Positions 33,074 through 41,794 of a DNA stretch of 64,000 bases are shown piece after piece (position 1 is the first letter of the stretch; each line of letters begins with the position of its first letter). A program made the translations under genes and the position numbers. A model generated the notes under the pieces. It made no database searches and was not told where the DNA came from. It saw only the letters and a program-made list of their open reading frames with translations. The DNA is from Hymenobacter artigasi (GTDB lineage: Bacteria; Bacteroidota; Bacteroidia; Cytophagales; Hymenobacteraceae), in assembly GCF_012275535.1 (NCBI RefSeq), contig NZ_JAAVTK010000002.1:560208-624207 (forward strand). The letters are read 5' to 3'.

Positions 33074-34282
33074 CTAGTCCTCGTCGGTGAGGAAGCGGTA
33101 AAGCTTGGTGAGCGGGTCGCCCAAAAAAGCGCCCACGCTGGTATCGCGCAGCGAGAACTGCACGTCATCGGCCCGGCGCACGCGGCGGCCGTAGCGGTAC
33201 TTCAGGTAATTGGCAAACGGGATGTAGCGTCCCTCCCGAAACGGCGCGGGGGCCACCGCCCGGCCGGCCGCCACCTGGCAGGCCAGCAGCGGGAAGTTCA
33301 CGCCCGCCGCCAGTGCCGAGCCCACCACCGTGAGCCAGAAGCGGGTGTTGATTTCGATGACCTTGATTTGGCGGGCGCGGGCATCGTAGCGCAGGTCGAG
33401 GTGGGCCACGCCGTTCCAGCGCAGGGCCTTCATCAGGCGGTCTACCACGGCCAGCACGGCATCGTGGTGCACAAATTCGATGGCCTCGGTGGGGGCGTAC
33501 TCGTCGCCGGTGGCCACCAGGCCCTTCTGAATGGAATGGGCAATTAGCCGGCCGTTGTCGTACAGCACGTTGCAGTCGATGTCGTAGCCGGCAATGCAGT
33601 TCTGCACGATGTAGCGGCTGCTGTCGGGCAGCGCGGCCACGGCGGCCAGCAGCGCCTCGGGCGTGGCGTAGCGCACAATGCCCCGGCCGCCGGCCCCCTC
33701 AATGGGTTTCAGCAGCACCGGAAACTCGAACTGCGCCAGCTTGGCCGCCAGGTTATGCCGGATGTCCACGATGGTATCGGGCGCGGGAATGTCGTGTTCC
33801 TGCATGAATGCGCCCAGCAGGCCCTTGTCGGTGGCAATTTCGTAGTATGCCCCGGCCGGCAGCGGCAGCAGCGGCACGGCGGCCGCCAGCGCCGCGCGGT
33901 GCGCAATCACGAAGCGCATGCCGGCCACGTCCACCGGCAGCAGCACTTCGGCCCCAAGGGCGCAGGCGGCATTCTGCACGAAGGCTACAAATACCTCCGC
34001 CGGGCTCTCGGGCCCCAGCAGGTGAAACGAGCGCACGTAGCTCGAAAACCGGTACGGGCTCCGCGCATCGCGCGACAGCAGGTGCGCCCGCACGCCCGGC
34101 TGCCGGCTCAGACAAAACAGCACGGCCCCGGTGAGGCGGTACTCGCCCTCCAGCACCAGCACCGTGAGCGGAGCCGTAGCGGGGCGCGGAACGGCAGTTT
34201 CGGCCGGGGCGGCAGCGGCGGCATCCGGCCGCGCAGGCAGCTGGCCGGGGTGTTTCAAAAACTCAACCAGAGCGGGATTCAT
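33074..34282 (-). CDS. ATP-grasp enzyme of unknown substrate
   Basis: This 402-aa cytosolic protein has the ATP-grasp layout. There is an N-terminal Rossmann-like part (TVLVLEGEYRLTG), the ATP-binding segment PVLLKPIEGAGGRGIVRYAT, and the metal/ATP site DLRYDARARQIKVIEINTRF. ATP-grasp enzymes ligate a carboxylate to an amine or thiol. In a polysaccharide operon it could couple an amino acid or other acid to a sugar, but no direct evidence names the substrate. It is 59 bases from the SAF-type oxidoreductase gene upstream and 109 from the giant dehydrogenase gene downstream, all on one strand. Confidence 0.8.
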   Translation of the reverse strand: MNPALVEFLKHPGQLPARPDAAAAAPAETAVPRPATAPLTVLVLEGEYRLTGAVLFCLSRQPGVRAHLLSRDARSPYRFSSYVRSFHLLGPESPAEVFVAFVQNAACALGAEVLLPVDVAGMRFVIAHRAALAAAVPLLPLPAGAYYEIATDKGLLGAFMQEHDIPAPDTIVDIRHNLAAKLAQFEFPVLLKPIEGAGGRGIVRYATPEALLAAVAALPDSSRYIVQNCIAGYDIDCNVLYDNGRLIAHSIQKGLVATGDEYAPTEAIEFVHHDAVLAVVDRLMKALRWNGVAHLDLRYDARARQIKVIEINTRFWLTVVGSALAAGVNFPLLACQVAAGRAVAPAPFREGRYIPFANYLKYRYGRRVRRADDVQFSLRDTSVGAFLGDPLTKLYRFLTDED

Positions 34283-34341
34283 GGCAATGAGGCTTCGGTA
34301 AAAAGGCAGGAAAAAAGGCGGCGCTGGCTGCTGGCTGCTGG

Positions 34342-35700
34342 CTACAGGTTGGCCAGGGCAAAGCCGGCGGGCACGAGCGGCGCAGCGGAGGCGGCCGGCA
34401 CGGGCAGGTTGAAATAGAGCTCCTGCTCGTGGCGCAGCTGGTCGATGAGGCGGCCGGGGGGCAGCGCCACGTCGTCGTAGGTCAGCACCTGGTCTTTGGG
34501 AATATCGCGCAGCAGGCGGCAGCCCTCGGCCACGCCAATGGGCAGCAGGTTTTCGGTGCGGGCCACGGCATAATTTTCGGCCAGCCCGTAGGTCATGTAG
34601 TGGCCTATGCCGTCGAGCGTGTCGCCGGCCCGCAGGTCAATTTTGGCGGCCGTTATCACCTCTACTTTGGGCGCGCCGGCGGGGGCCAGGCAGGCATCGC
34701 CAAAGAGCACCGCCCGCGCCACCGAGTTCGGCGTTTCGAAATGGCACAGGTGGTAGGGCGTGTAGAAACAGTAGAGCGGCCCTGGCCCCAGCTTGTACAG
34801 CTTGAGGTAGTGCTGCTGAATGGGGTCGTCGTGCGTGCCCAGGATGAACACGCCGGGGCCGGGCTCGGCCCCCACCACGTAGTCCACTATGCCGGGACCG
34901 CCGTCCAGCAGGCGCTCCTGGGGGTACCATTCGGCGGCTTTGCTGATGGGCGTGCCCGGGGCCACGGTGGGGCCGTACATGCCGCGTTGGGCCACTTCCA
35001 TGCCCAGTGCGTTGGCAATCACGGCCTGCTCGAAGCTGATTTTACTGCCGTCGGCGAAGCTCGTCACCATGCTCGGGTTCTGGCCCCACTGCTTCGCAAA
35101 GCCCTCCTGCGTGGTGGGATTGCGGTAGGGGTCGTGCAGGCCCTTGATGTTGCCGCACAGCACCGGCTTCACGCCCAGGCCCAGCACGAAGCGGGCCAGG
35201 TTGAGGGTCACGCCGGGCTGGTCGCCGTCGCTCACGGTGTACACCACGCCGGCGCGGTCGGCGTACACTTTCAGAATAGCCCCGGCCGTGCCGTCCAGCT
35301 CGGCATTCAGCAGCACCACGTGCTTGCCGTGCCGGATGGCCTCCATCACGACCTGCGCGCCGTGCTCCACCGCCCCGGTCACCTCGATGATGGCATCGAT
35401 GCCCTCGGCACGGCTCAGCAGCAGCGCATCGTCGGTGATGGCGCGCTCGCCCCGCGCAATGCAGGCCTCCAGCGCGTGCACCGAGCTCACCTCGGCAGTA
35501 CCCAGCTCGCCGGCCTCGTGGTAGGCCCGGCGGGCCTGCCCAATGGTGCGGTTCGCAATGGCCACCAGCTCCATGCCGGGCACGTAGCGGCAAATTTGCA
35601 GGGCCACGCCCCGGCCCATAAAGCCCGCGCCCACCATGCCCACCCGAATGGGCTGGCCGGCCTGCTGGCGTTTCTTCAAGGCATTGTCAACAAGTATCAT
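34342..35700 (-). CDS. NAD(P)-dependent oxidoreductase with SAF-like C-terminus
   Basis: This 452-aa protein opens with a Rossmann motif (VGMVGAGFMGRGVALQ). It resembles the homoserine dehydrogenase-like family with a C-terminal SAF domain: IIEVTGAVEHGAQVV, YTVSDGDQPGVTLNL, CGNIKGLHDPYRNPTT, and a C-terminal LLPIGVAEGC...RDIPKDQVLTYDDV. Members turn up in sugar and polysaccharide clusters but their reactions are mostly unassigned. It is neither a classical homoserine dehydrogenase nor a sialic acid synthase. It follows rfbC and precedes the ATP-grasp gene, so the two may act on the same unusual nucleotide sugar or acid (inference). Confidence 0.78.
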   Translation of the reverse strand: MILVDNALKKRQQAGQPIRVGMVGAGFMGRGVALQICRYVPGMELVAIANRTIGQARRAYHEAGELGTAEVSSVHALEACIARGERAITDDALLLSRAEGIDAIIEVTGAVEHGAQVVMEAIRHGKHVVLLNAELDGTAGAILKVYADRAGVVYTVSDGDQPGVTLNLARFVLGLGVKPVLCGNIKGLHDPYRNPTTQEGFAKQWGQNPSMVTSFADGSKISFEQAVIANALGMEVAQRGMYGPTVAPGTPISKAAEWYPQERLLDGGPGIVDYVVGAEPGPGVFILGTHDDPIQQHYLKLYKLGPGPLYCFYTPYHLCHFETPNSVARAVLFGDACLAPAGAPKVEVITAAKIDLRAGDTLDGIGHYMTYGLAENYAVARTENLLPIGVAEGCRLLRDIPKDQVLTYDDVALPPGRLIDQLRHEQELYFNLPVPAASAAPLVPAGFALANL

Positions 35701-35736
35701 AATGCAGAGAGAGAGGTGAGAAAAGCAGTTTGGGGG

Positions 35737-35854
35737 CGCACCGGTCCGACCGCCCTAGGCGGTCCGACCGGTTGTTGCAAGTGCCGCTGGGTTGGTTCGG
35801 GGTTCGTTTGGCCGACAACCGGTCAGACCGCCTAGGGCGGTCAGACCGGTGCGG
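35737..35854. repeat. Long palindromic element, family C, copy 1
   Basis: Two arms of about 41 bases (35737-35777 and 35813-35854) pair over a ~35-base spacer. Each arm itself contains a smaller palindrome around CCCTAGG, flanked by GGTCCGACC or GGTCAGACC units. The element fills the space between the rfbC stop codon (5 bases away) and the start of the SAF-type oxidoreductase gene. A partial copy is at 45539-45655. Confidence 0.88.
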
Positions 35855-35859
35855 CCGGC

Positions 35860-36423
35860 TCAGGCAGTCACCAGTTCTTTCCCCGGCACGGCCAGCCCCT
35901 GGAAATCGGGATGCGCCCGGTCTTTTTCGGAGATGAGCACGGGCTCGAAGGGCCAGCGGATGCCAATGGCGGGGTCGTCCCAGCGCAGGCCGCGCTCGGC
36001 CCCAGGCGTGTATTTGGCCGACACCTGGTAGCACACATCGGTATTGTCCTCCAGGGTGAGGAAGCCGTGGGCAAAGCGGCCGGGCACAAACAGCATGCGG
36101 TAGCTGTCGGCCGTGAGCTCCACCCCTATCCACTGCCGGAAGGTGGGCGACTCCTCGCGCAGGTCCACTATCACGTCCAGAATCGCGCCCCGGGTGCAGC
36201 GCACCAGCTTGGTTTCCTCGTAGGGCGGCAGCTGGTAGTGCATGCCGCGCAAGGTGCCCCGGCGCGGGTTGAACGACAGGTTGGCCTGCTGCGGCGGCAT
36301 GGCAATGCCGTGGGCAGCAAACTCGTCTTCGCACCAGGAGCGGGCAAAAAAGCCGCGCTCATCACTCAGCCGGTTCACGTCGATAATGAAGGCCCCGGAG
36401 AGTTTAGTTTCGGTAAATTTCAT
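35860..36423 (-). CDS. rfbC: dTDP-4-dehydrorhamnose 3,5-epimerase family protein
   Basis: This 187-aa cupin-fold protein has the typical RmlC length and motifs: SFNPRRGTLRGMHYQ with the catalytic His, ILDVIVDLREESPTF, VPGRFAHGFLTLEDN, and CYQVSAKYTPGAERGLRWDD. RmlC epimerises a 4-keto-6-deoxy nucleotide sugar at C3 and C5. No rmlA, rmlB or rmlD lies in this window. The adjacent rfbF makes CDP-glucose, so the substrate here may be a CDP- rather than a dTDP-sugar. Palindromic elements flank the gene on both sides. Confidence 0.9.
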   Translation of the reverse strand: MKFTETKLSGAFIIDVNRLSDERGFFARSWCEDEFAAHGIAMPPQQANLSFNPRRGTLRGMHYQLPPYEETKLVRCTRGAILDVIVDLREESPTFRQWIGVELTADSYRMLFVPGRFAHGFLTLEDNTDVCYQVSAKYTPGAERGLRWDDPAIGIRWPFEPVLISEKDRAHPDFQGLAVPGKELVTA

Positions 36424-36470
36424 CGCATCAAAAGCAAGGTTGGAAGTGTCGGTTGGGCTATTGGTTTCGC

Positions 36471-36576
36471 GTCTGTCATCCTGAGCTTGCGAAGGACCCT
36501 ATCACGCTCGCATCGTGTGGATTACTGCAAGCTGTTCTTCGGTGATAAGGTCCTTCGCAAGCTCAGGATGACAGAC
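36471..36576. repeat. Long palindromic element, family B, copy 2
   Basis: The left arm begins GTCTGTCATCCTGAGCTTGC and the right arm ends with its complement at 36576. Arms of about 38 bases enclose a ~30-base spacer. The element occupies the spacer between the SDR gene (ends 36593) and rfbC (starts 36423). Confidence 0.9.
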
Positions 36577-36592
36577 GATTTACTGTTCAAAC

Positions 36593-37699
36593 TCACACCA
36601 CCACCAGCTCGGCCCGGTAGAGCGGCACGGCGGCTTTGGTGGGGCACAGCGCCCAGGTCAGGTCCTCGGTCAGCTCGTCCTGCTCGCGCAGGGCGGCCAG
36701 CACGCGCAGCCGCATCAGGCGGGAGGCCCGGAAATTGGGGTCGCGGAAACCCATTTCCACCAGCTTGCGCTGCAGCTCACTGATGGTATCAGCCAGGGTA
36801 TGAATGGGCTGGTGGTCGGGCGCGAGGCGGCGGAACAGGCTGAAATCGACGCGGTACGAGCGCAGGTCGGGGGCGGCGTCGGGGTTGAGGCGCACCGTGG
36901 TGCCGGGAATTGCCTCGGCCACGGCCTCGGCCAGCTCGCGCACGCGGTAGTTCCAGCTGTTGGCCCCGGCGTTCACGGCCACGAAGGCCCCGCCGTTGCA
37001 GGCTTCCCGCGTCACGGCCCAGCCAATGGCGCGGGCCATGTCCAGCACATGAATGAGGGGCCGCCAGGGCGTGCCGTCGCTCAGAATGCTGATTTCGCCG
37101 GTGGCCACCGCGCCGGCCACAAAGTCGTTCAGCACCAGGTCGAGCCGCAGCCGGTCGCTCCAGCCGCAGGCCGTGGCAAAGCGCAGGCAGGTCACCCGGA
37201 AGTTCGCATCGGCCAGCGGGGCCAGGTCGCGCTCGCTGGCCACTTTGGAGCGGGCGTAGGCCGTGAGCGGGTTCAGGGCCGACGTTTCGGTTTTAGCATC
37301 CTCGCCGCCCAGCCCGTACATGCTGCACGAGCTGGCAAACACGAAGCTTTTCACGCCGTAGGTTTTGGCGCGCTGGGCCAGCGCAATACCGGCACGGTAG
37401 TTCACGTCCATCGTCACGTCCTCGTAGGCCGTGCCCATGGGGTCGTTGGAAATGGCGGCCAGGTGCACCACGGCATCCACGCCGGCCAGCAGGCCCGAGG
37501 GCAGCATCCGCACATCGCCAAAAACCTGGCGGTCGAGCCGCGACTCGGGCAGGCGGGTGGCCCCGGTGAGGCAGTGGGCAAAAAAGCCCATGTCGTAGCC
37601 AATCAGCTCCGCGTTGGGGTAGGTTTGTCGGAGGTGGCGCACCACGCCGGGCCCCACATAGCCCATGTTGCCGGTGATGAGAATACGGGCAGGTTTCAT
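36593..37699 (-). CDS. NAD-dependent epimerase/dehydratase (extended SDR)
   Basis: This 368-aa protein starts MKPARILITGNMGYVGPGVV, a Rossmann motif of extended SDRs. It has the SSCSMYGLGG serine region and the YARSK (YxxxK) catalytic pair. It acts on a nucleotide sugar as an epimerase, dehydratase or reductase. Placed between rfbC and rfbF, it could be the dehydratase or reductase of a CDP-glucose-derived pathway; its exact reaction cannot be read from sequence. I chose the ATG at 37699. Another in-frame ATG is at 37711, and the frame upstream runs into a palindromic repeat. Confidence 0.85.
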   Translation of the reverse strand: MKPARILITGNMGYVGPGVVRHLRQTYPNAELIGYDMGFFAHCLTGATRLPESRLDRQVFGDVRMLPSGLLAGVDAVVHLAAISNDPMGTAYEDVTMDVNYRAGIALAQRAKTYGVKSFVFASSCSMYGLGGEDAKTETSALNPLTAYARSKVASERDLAPLADANFRVTCLRFATACGWSDRLRLDLVLNDFVAGAVATGEISILSDGTPWRPLIHVLDMARAIGWAVTREACNGGAFVAVNAGANSWNYRVRELAEAVAEAIPGTTVRLNPDAAPDLRSYRVDFSLFRRLAPDHQPIHTLADTISELQRKLVEMGFRDPNFRASRLMRLRVLAALREQDELTEDLTWALCPTKAAVPLYRAELVVV

Positions 37700-37749
37700 A
37701 CGATATTCCATTAGTAGTGAGGGTTGTACCGGGCGCTGACTCTTCAACC

Positions 37750-37856
37750 ATTTGTCATCCTGAGCGCAGCGAAGAGCCTTATCACGGCCGAACAGTTTGC
37801 AGCAATCCAGGCGATGAGGGCGTGATAAGGTCCTTCGCAAGCTCAGGATGACAGAT
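37750..37856. repeat. Long palindromic element, family B, mosaic copy 3
   Basis: The right arm is a standard family B arm (CGTGATAAGG, TCCTTCGCAAGCTCAGGATG). The left arm reads GTCATCCTGAGC then GCAGCGAAGAGCC then TTATCACG, with the GCAGC core seen in family A. The arms therefore pair at both ends but poorly in the middle. It fills the spacer between rfbF (ends 37865) and the SDR gene (starts 37699). Confidence 0.85.
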
Positions 37857-37864
37857 TAGGAACG

Positions 37865-38758
37865 TCAGTCGCTGGGCATGAGGCGGGTAGCGGCAGCGCG
37901 GCCCCGGCCGGCCGGCGCGGCCAGCGGCGCGGCCAGAATGGTTTTGAGCTCGGGCGCGGTTGCGGGGGCGGCGGGGGCCTGGTCCCACAGCTTCCATTCG
38001 GCCTTGCCGGCCTGCCACAGCTCCTCCAGCATGTTGCGGTCGCGCAGGGTGTCCATGGGCTGCCAGAAACCGGCGTGGCGGTAGGCGGCCAGCTGCCCGG
38101 CGGCGGCGAGGTGCTCCAGCGGGGCCTTTTCCCACACCGTCTGGTCGTGGTCGAGGTAGTCGAAGATGCCCGGCTCCAGCACAAAAAAGCCGCCGTTAAT
38201 CCAGGGCGTTTCGCCGCCCTCGGGCTTCTCCATAAAGTTGCTGACGTGGCTGTCGCCGTCGCCCAGATTGAACACCCCGAAGCGGCCCGGCTGCCGCACC
38301 GCCGTGAGCGTGGCCAGCACACCCTGCGCCCGGTGGTAGGCAATGCTGGCCGCGATGTCGACGTTGCTCACGCCGTCGCCGTAAGTCAGGCAAAACGTTT
38401 CATCATCCAGGTATTTCTGCACGCGGCGCAGGCGGCCGCCGGTCATGGTTTCCAGGCCGGTATCTACCAGCGTCACGGTCCAGGGCTCGGCGTTGTTGCG
38501 ATGAATCTGCATCTCGTTGCGGTCCATGCGAAAGGTCACGTCCGAGTTCAGCAGGAAATAATCCGAGAAATACTGCTTTATCAGGTGTCCCTTGTAGCCG
38601 CAGCATATCACAAAATCGGTGATGCCGTGGTGGGCATAAATCTTCATGATGTGCCACAGAATGGGCTTGCCGCCAATTTCAACCATGGGCTTGGGCCGCA
38701 CGCCGCTTTCCTCGCTGATTCGGGTGCCGTAGCCGCCCGCTAGTATCACTGCTTTCAT
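37865..38758 (-). CDS. rfbF: Glucose-1-phosphate cytidylyltransferase
   Basis: This 297-aa nucleotidyltransferase starts [20 protein letters not shown] and shows [47 protein letters not shown] and [12 protein letters not shown]. These are characteristic of RfbF, which makes CDP-glucose from CTP and glucose 1-phosphate. The C-terminal ~35 residues after LWDQ are Ala/Pro-rich and extend beyond the usual ~257-residue family length. No RfbG (CDP-glucose 4,6-dehydratase) or RfbH is recognisable by sequence in the window. The start at 38758 matches the family N-terminus. Confidence 0.93.
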   Translation of the reverse strand: MKAVILAGGYGTRISEESGVRPKPMVEIGGKPILWHIMKIYAHHGITDFVICCGYKGHLIKQYFSDYFLLNSDVTFRMDRNEMQIHRNNAEPWTVTLVDTGLETMTGGRLRRVQKYLDDETFCLTYGDGVSNVDIAASIAYHRAQGVLATLTAVRQPGRFGVFNLGDGDSHVSNFMEKPEGGETPWINGGFFVLEPGIFDYLDHDQTVWEKAPLEHLAAAGQLAAYRHAGFWQPMDTLRDRNMLEELWQAGKAEWKLWDQAPAAPATAPELKTILAAPLAAPAGRGRAAATRLMPSD

Positions 38759-38813
38759 GGTAAATGAGTAAGTGAGTAAATGAGTAAGTAGGTGAATGGA
38801 GGCCTGGGCTGTT

Positions 38814-39584
38814 TCAGGCCACGACGGGTAGCCAGCCAACCCGGTTTTCGAGCGTGGCGCGGGCCATCAGGTACACAAAGCGGGTGTTTGTCACGAAGTA
38901 GCGCCGGGCCAGGCGGCGCGGCTCCTGCCACAGCCGGAAGGCCCATTCCAGCCACAGCTTGCGGGCCCACGCCGGCAGGCGCGGCTCCAGGCCGGCATAT
39001 ACCCGGAAGGCCTGCCCTACCCCCAGCATGCACGCCCCAATGCGCCCCTGATGGGCCGCCATCCAGCGCTCCTGGCGCGGGCAGCCCAGCGCCACAAACA
39101 GCAAATCCGGGTCGGCCGCGTTGATGGCGGCTACCTCTTCGGCATCTTCCTCCGCCGTGAGCGGGCGAAACGGCGGCGCATATGCCCCCACGATTCGCAG
39201 CGTGGGCAGCTCCCAGCGCGCGCGCCACACCATGGCTTCCAGCACATCGTCGGTGGTGCCGTAGAAATACACCGACTGCCCGCGCTCGGCGGCGGCGCGC
39301 AGCAGGGCGGGCAGCAGGTCCATGCCCGCCATGCGCTCCTGCGCCGGCCCCCGAAACCAGCGCACGGCGGCGGCCACCGGGCTGCCATCGGGCGCGGCCA
39401 CGGCTGCGTTGTTCAAAATCTGCCGGAAATCGGCGTTGCGCTCGGCCTCTACCAGCATGTGCACGTTGGCAAAGCACACGTAGGCCGAAGCCCGCGCCGC
39501 GCCCAGCTCCAGAATAGCATCGACGAAATCGGCGGTGCGCCCAGTGGAGATGTTGGCGTGCAATACGGCGTGTTTTGGCAGCAT
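38814..39584 (-). CDS. WecG/TagA/CpsF family glycosyltransferase
   Basis: This 256-aa protein has the GT26 signature blocks: [39 protein letters not shown] and [19 protein letters not shown]. These enzymes add a sugar such as ManNAcA or ManNAc to a lipid-linked primer, an early step in capsule, teichoic acid or exopolysaccharide assembly. It lies directly downstream of the initiating transferase gene at 39763-41160. I chose the ATG at 39584; the in-frame ATG at 39626 lies inside a palindromic repeat. Confidence 0.9.
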   Translation of the reverse strand: MLPKHAVLHANISTGRTADFVDAILELGAARASAYVCFANVHMLVEAERNADFRQILNNAAVAAPDGSPVAAAVRWFRGPAQERMAGMDLLPALLRAAAERGQSVYFYGTTDDVLEAMVWRARWELPTLRIVGAYAPPFRPLTAEEDAEEVAAINAADPDLLFVALGCPRQERWMAAHQGRIGACMLGVGQAFRVYAGLEPRLPAWARKLWLEWAFRLWQEPRRLARRYFVTNTRFVYLMARATLENRVGWLPVVA

Positions 39585-39616
39585 GGCGGGGTTGGGGTGA
39601 TGTTTTGAATATTTCG

Positions 39617-39720
39617 GAACGGTCATGCCGAGCGTAGCCGAGGCATCTCTACCGCTTCGTCGAATCGATTGAATTACTAATGAGGTAGAGATGCTTCGGC
39701 TGCGCTCAGCATGACCGTTC
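39617..39720. repeat. Long palindromic element, family A, copy 2
   Basis: The arms GAACGGTCATGCCGAGCGTA... and ...CTGCGCTCAGCATGACCGTTC pair over ~38 bases around a ~28-base AT-rich spacer. It closely matches the copy at 12274-12377. It lies between the WecG-type gene and the WcaJ-like gene, upstream of the WecG-type start. Confidence 0.9.
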
Positions 39721-39762
39721 AGTTAATCCGCATGGTTGTTCTAATTGCTTCGTTTCAGCTTC

Positions 39763-41160
39763 TCAATAGGCATTCTCCTCCCCTTTTACCATGTTGCGCA
39801 CGGTCTTGCCGATAATCTGCAAATCCAGCACGAACGACCAGTTCTGCACGTATTTCAGGTCGTATTCCACGCGCTTTTCCATGGCGTTAGGGGCACGGGT
39901 TTCGCCCCGAAAGCCGTTTACCTGCGCATAGCCCGTGATGCCGGGCGTCACGGCGTGGCGCAGCTGGTAGGTGCGGCCGCGCTTGGAGTATTCCTCCAGC
40001 TGCGACACCATGTTGGGCCGCGGCCCCACCACCGACATATGCCCCAGCAGCACGTTGAAGAACTGCGGCAACTCGTCCAGATTATACTTGCGCAGGTAAG
40101 CGCCCACGCGGGTCACCCGGGGGTCGGCCTTGGTGGCCTGCAGCTCGGTCTGGCGGTGGTCGGCGCGCATGGTGCGCAGCTTGTAGCACGGAAACAGCTT
40201 GTTGCGCTTGCCCGGCCGCATCTGCTTGAAAAACACCGGCCCCGGCGAATCGAGCTTGATGAGCAGCGCCAGCACCGGCAGAATAACAGGAAAAAGCCCC
40301 AGAATCACGAGTAGCGAAAACGCCAGGTCGAACACCCGCTTCAGCACCTGATTGGTGCGGAAACCCAGTGGCTCCTGCCGCACCATGAGAATGGGCAGGT
40401 GGTCGTGGAAATACACCCCTACATCCTTGCCCACCGTGCCCTGGTAGTCGGGCACGATGCGGAAGGCCAGGAAATGGTCTTCCGCGAAGCGCGACAGCTC
40501 CTCAATCAAATCGTGCCGGTCGAGCGGCAGGGCGTAGTAGATTTCGTCTACCGGCGTGCTCAGGCAGTAGCTCATCAGGTCCGTTACCGCGCCGCGCCGC
40601 ATGGCCCGCAGGTTGGTGGGCAGCGCCTCATCCGTAAAAAAGCCCTTAAACTGATAGCTGGTCGAGTCGTCGGCCGTGAGGGCGTGGTACAGCTCCTGCC
40701 CGCTCTGGCTGGCCCCCACTATCACAAAGCGGTTGTGCAGCCGGGCGAAATACCGCAGCCAGGTGCGGTAGCCAAACGTGATGCCGAAGCGGCCCACCAC
40801 CACGCCCACCACCGAAAACCCATAAATGGCCGCCAGGTAGCGGGTCGATAGATAGTCGATGCGCAGCGCCACCACCGTGCCCACCACCAGCACCCCGTGC
40901 AGCAGAAAAGCCTTGAGCAGATGCCGCAGCTTCTCGCCGTAGGAAATGCGGCGGTCGAGGCGGTACACATTGGCGTACTGCCGCGAGAGCAGCCACCACA
41001 GCAGCGCAAACGTGACAATAAAAAAGGGCGTATCGCCCCTCATCGCCCACGAGTGCCATACAACCAGCTGCGCCGCATGAAAGGCCAACCAGATAAGGAC
41101 GCCATCCATAGCCAGCAGAATAAATCGGGAAGTATCCGAGTACCGTACATATCGTTCCAT
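39763..41160 (-). CDS. Undecaprenyl-phosphate sugar phosphotransferase (WcaJ-like)
   Basis: This 465-aa membrane protein has about four N-terminal membrane segments and a Rossmann-like CoA-binding/PglD-type domain (FVIVGASQSGQELYHAL). A further membrane segment follows (LAFSLLVILGLFPVILPVLALL). The conserved C-terminal catalytic domain holds DSPGPVFFKQMRPGK, CYKLRTMR, VGAYLRKYNLDELPQF and GPRPNMVSQLEEY. It transfers a sugar phosphate (glucose-1-P in WcaJ) to undecaprenyl phosphate, the first committed step of exopolysaccharide synthesis. It is the first gene of the long - strand block and is preceded by a 630-base AT-rich region, so transcription of the block probably starts there. Confidence 0.93.
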   Translation of the reverse strand: MERYVRYSDTSRFILLAMDGVLIWLAFHAAQLVVWHSWAMRGDTPFFIVTFALLWWLLSRQYANVYRLDRRISYGEKLRHLLKAFLLHGVLVVGTVVALRIDYLSTRYLAAIYGFSVVGVVVGRFGITFGYRTWLRYFARLHNRFVIVGASQSGQELYHALTADDSTSYQFKGFFTDEALPTNLRAMRRGAVTDLMSYCLSTPVDEIYYALPLDRHDLIEELSRFAEDHFLAFRIVPDYQGTVGKDVGVYFHDHLPILMVRQEPLGFRTNQVLKRVFDLAFSLLVILGLFPVILPVLALLIKLDSPGPVFFKQMRPGKRNKLFPCYKLRTMRADHRQTELQATKADPRVTRVGAYLRKYNLDELPQFFNVLLGHMSVVGPRPNMVSQLEEYSKRGRTYQLRHAVTPGITGYAQVNGFRGETRAPNAMEKRVEYDLKYVQNWSFVLDLQIIGKTVRNMVKGEENAY

Positions 41161-41794
41161 AGCTCAGGAAGTAACAAGTTGCTCACTGCTCCCGGCCAGC
41201 AGCTGCTCCGGGGTGAATATGGAAGTAAGATATGGCTTTAATATTTAATTACCAATATTAAATATAATTAAAAACTAGTTAAATAACTTTATTTGTGGAA
41301 ATAATTACAACTCTTGTGATTGAATTACAGCCCATTATCTATTTTTAATATTGATTATTTTACATATTTACTTTTCCTGTTAATCCCGTACTAACCCCAG
41401 CCTCAGGCCTTTACTCCCTGGTGACGTGGCTATCACCGCCCGGGGTTTACTGCCCAGCGGCGCGGCCGGGATATCAAGGGGGTATTGCCAATCCAAGGCT
41501 TATTCCTACCCATGGCATCACAATAGCACATACTGATTTTTGAATCAATTTAATATACAATATGTAACACGTAAAATCATATGTACATTTGAGGAACTTA
41601 CAGTCTTAAGCTCCTGTGACGCTTCTATTACACTCACAGTAGGCAGCAGTCTGGTCTAAAGCGTGCAGCATGGGCTGGCAATAGCATTTTGCGCCAATGC
41701 CAGCGTCGTCGGAAGCCCCACCCAGCCCTTTCCAGGTAAGCCTCCCTTTCGTATTTGTTACCGCCGTCACCACGGCCTCAGCAGCTTTCCTACC
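41161..41794. promoter_or_regulatory. Divergent intergenic region between polysaccharide block and BLUF gene
   Basis: About 630 bases separate the divergently transcribed WcaJ-like gene and the BLUF gene. The parts 41228-41370 and 41525-41600 are very AT-rich, with a GC-richer segment between. No convincing gene was found. It must hold at least the promoter of the - strand block and probably that of the BLUF gene. No operator could be identified. Confidence 0.45.
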
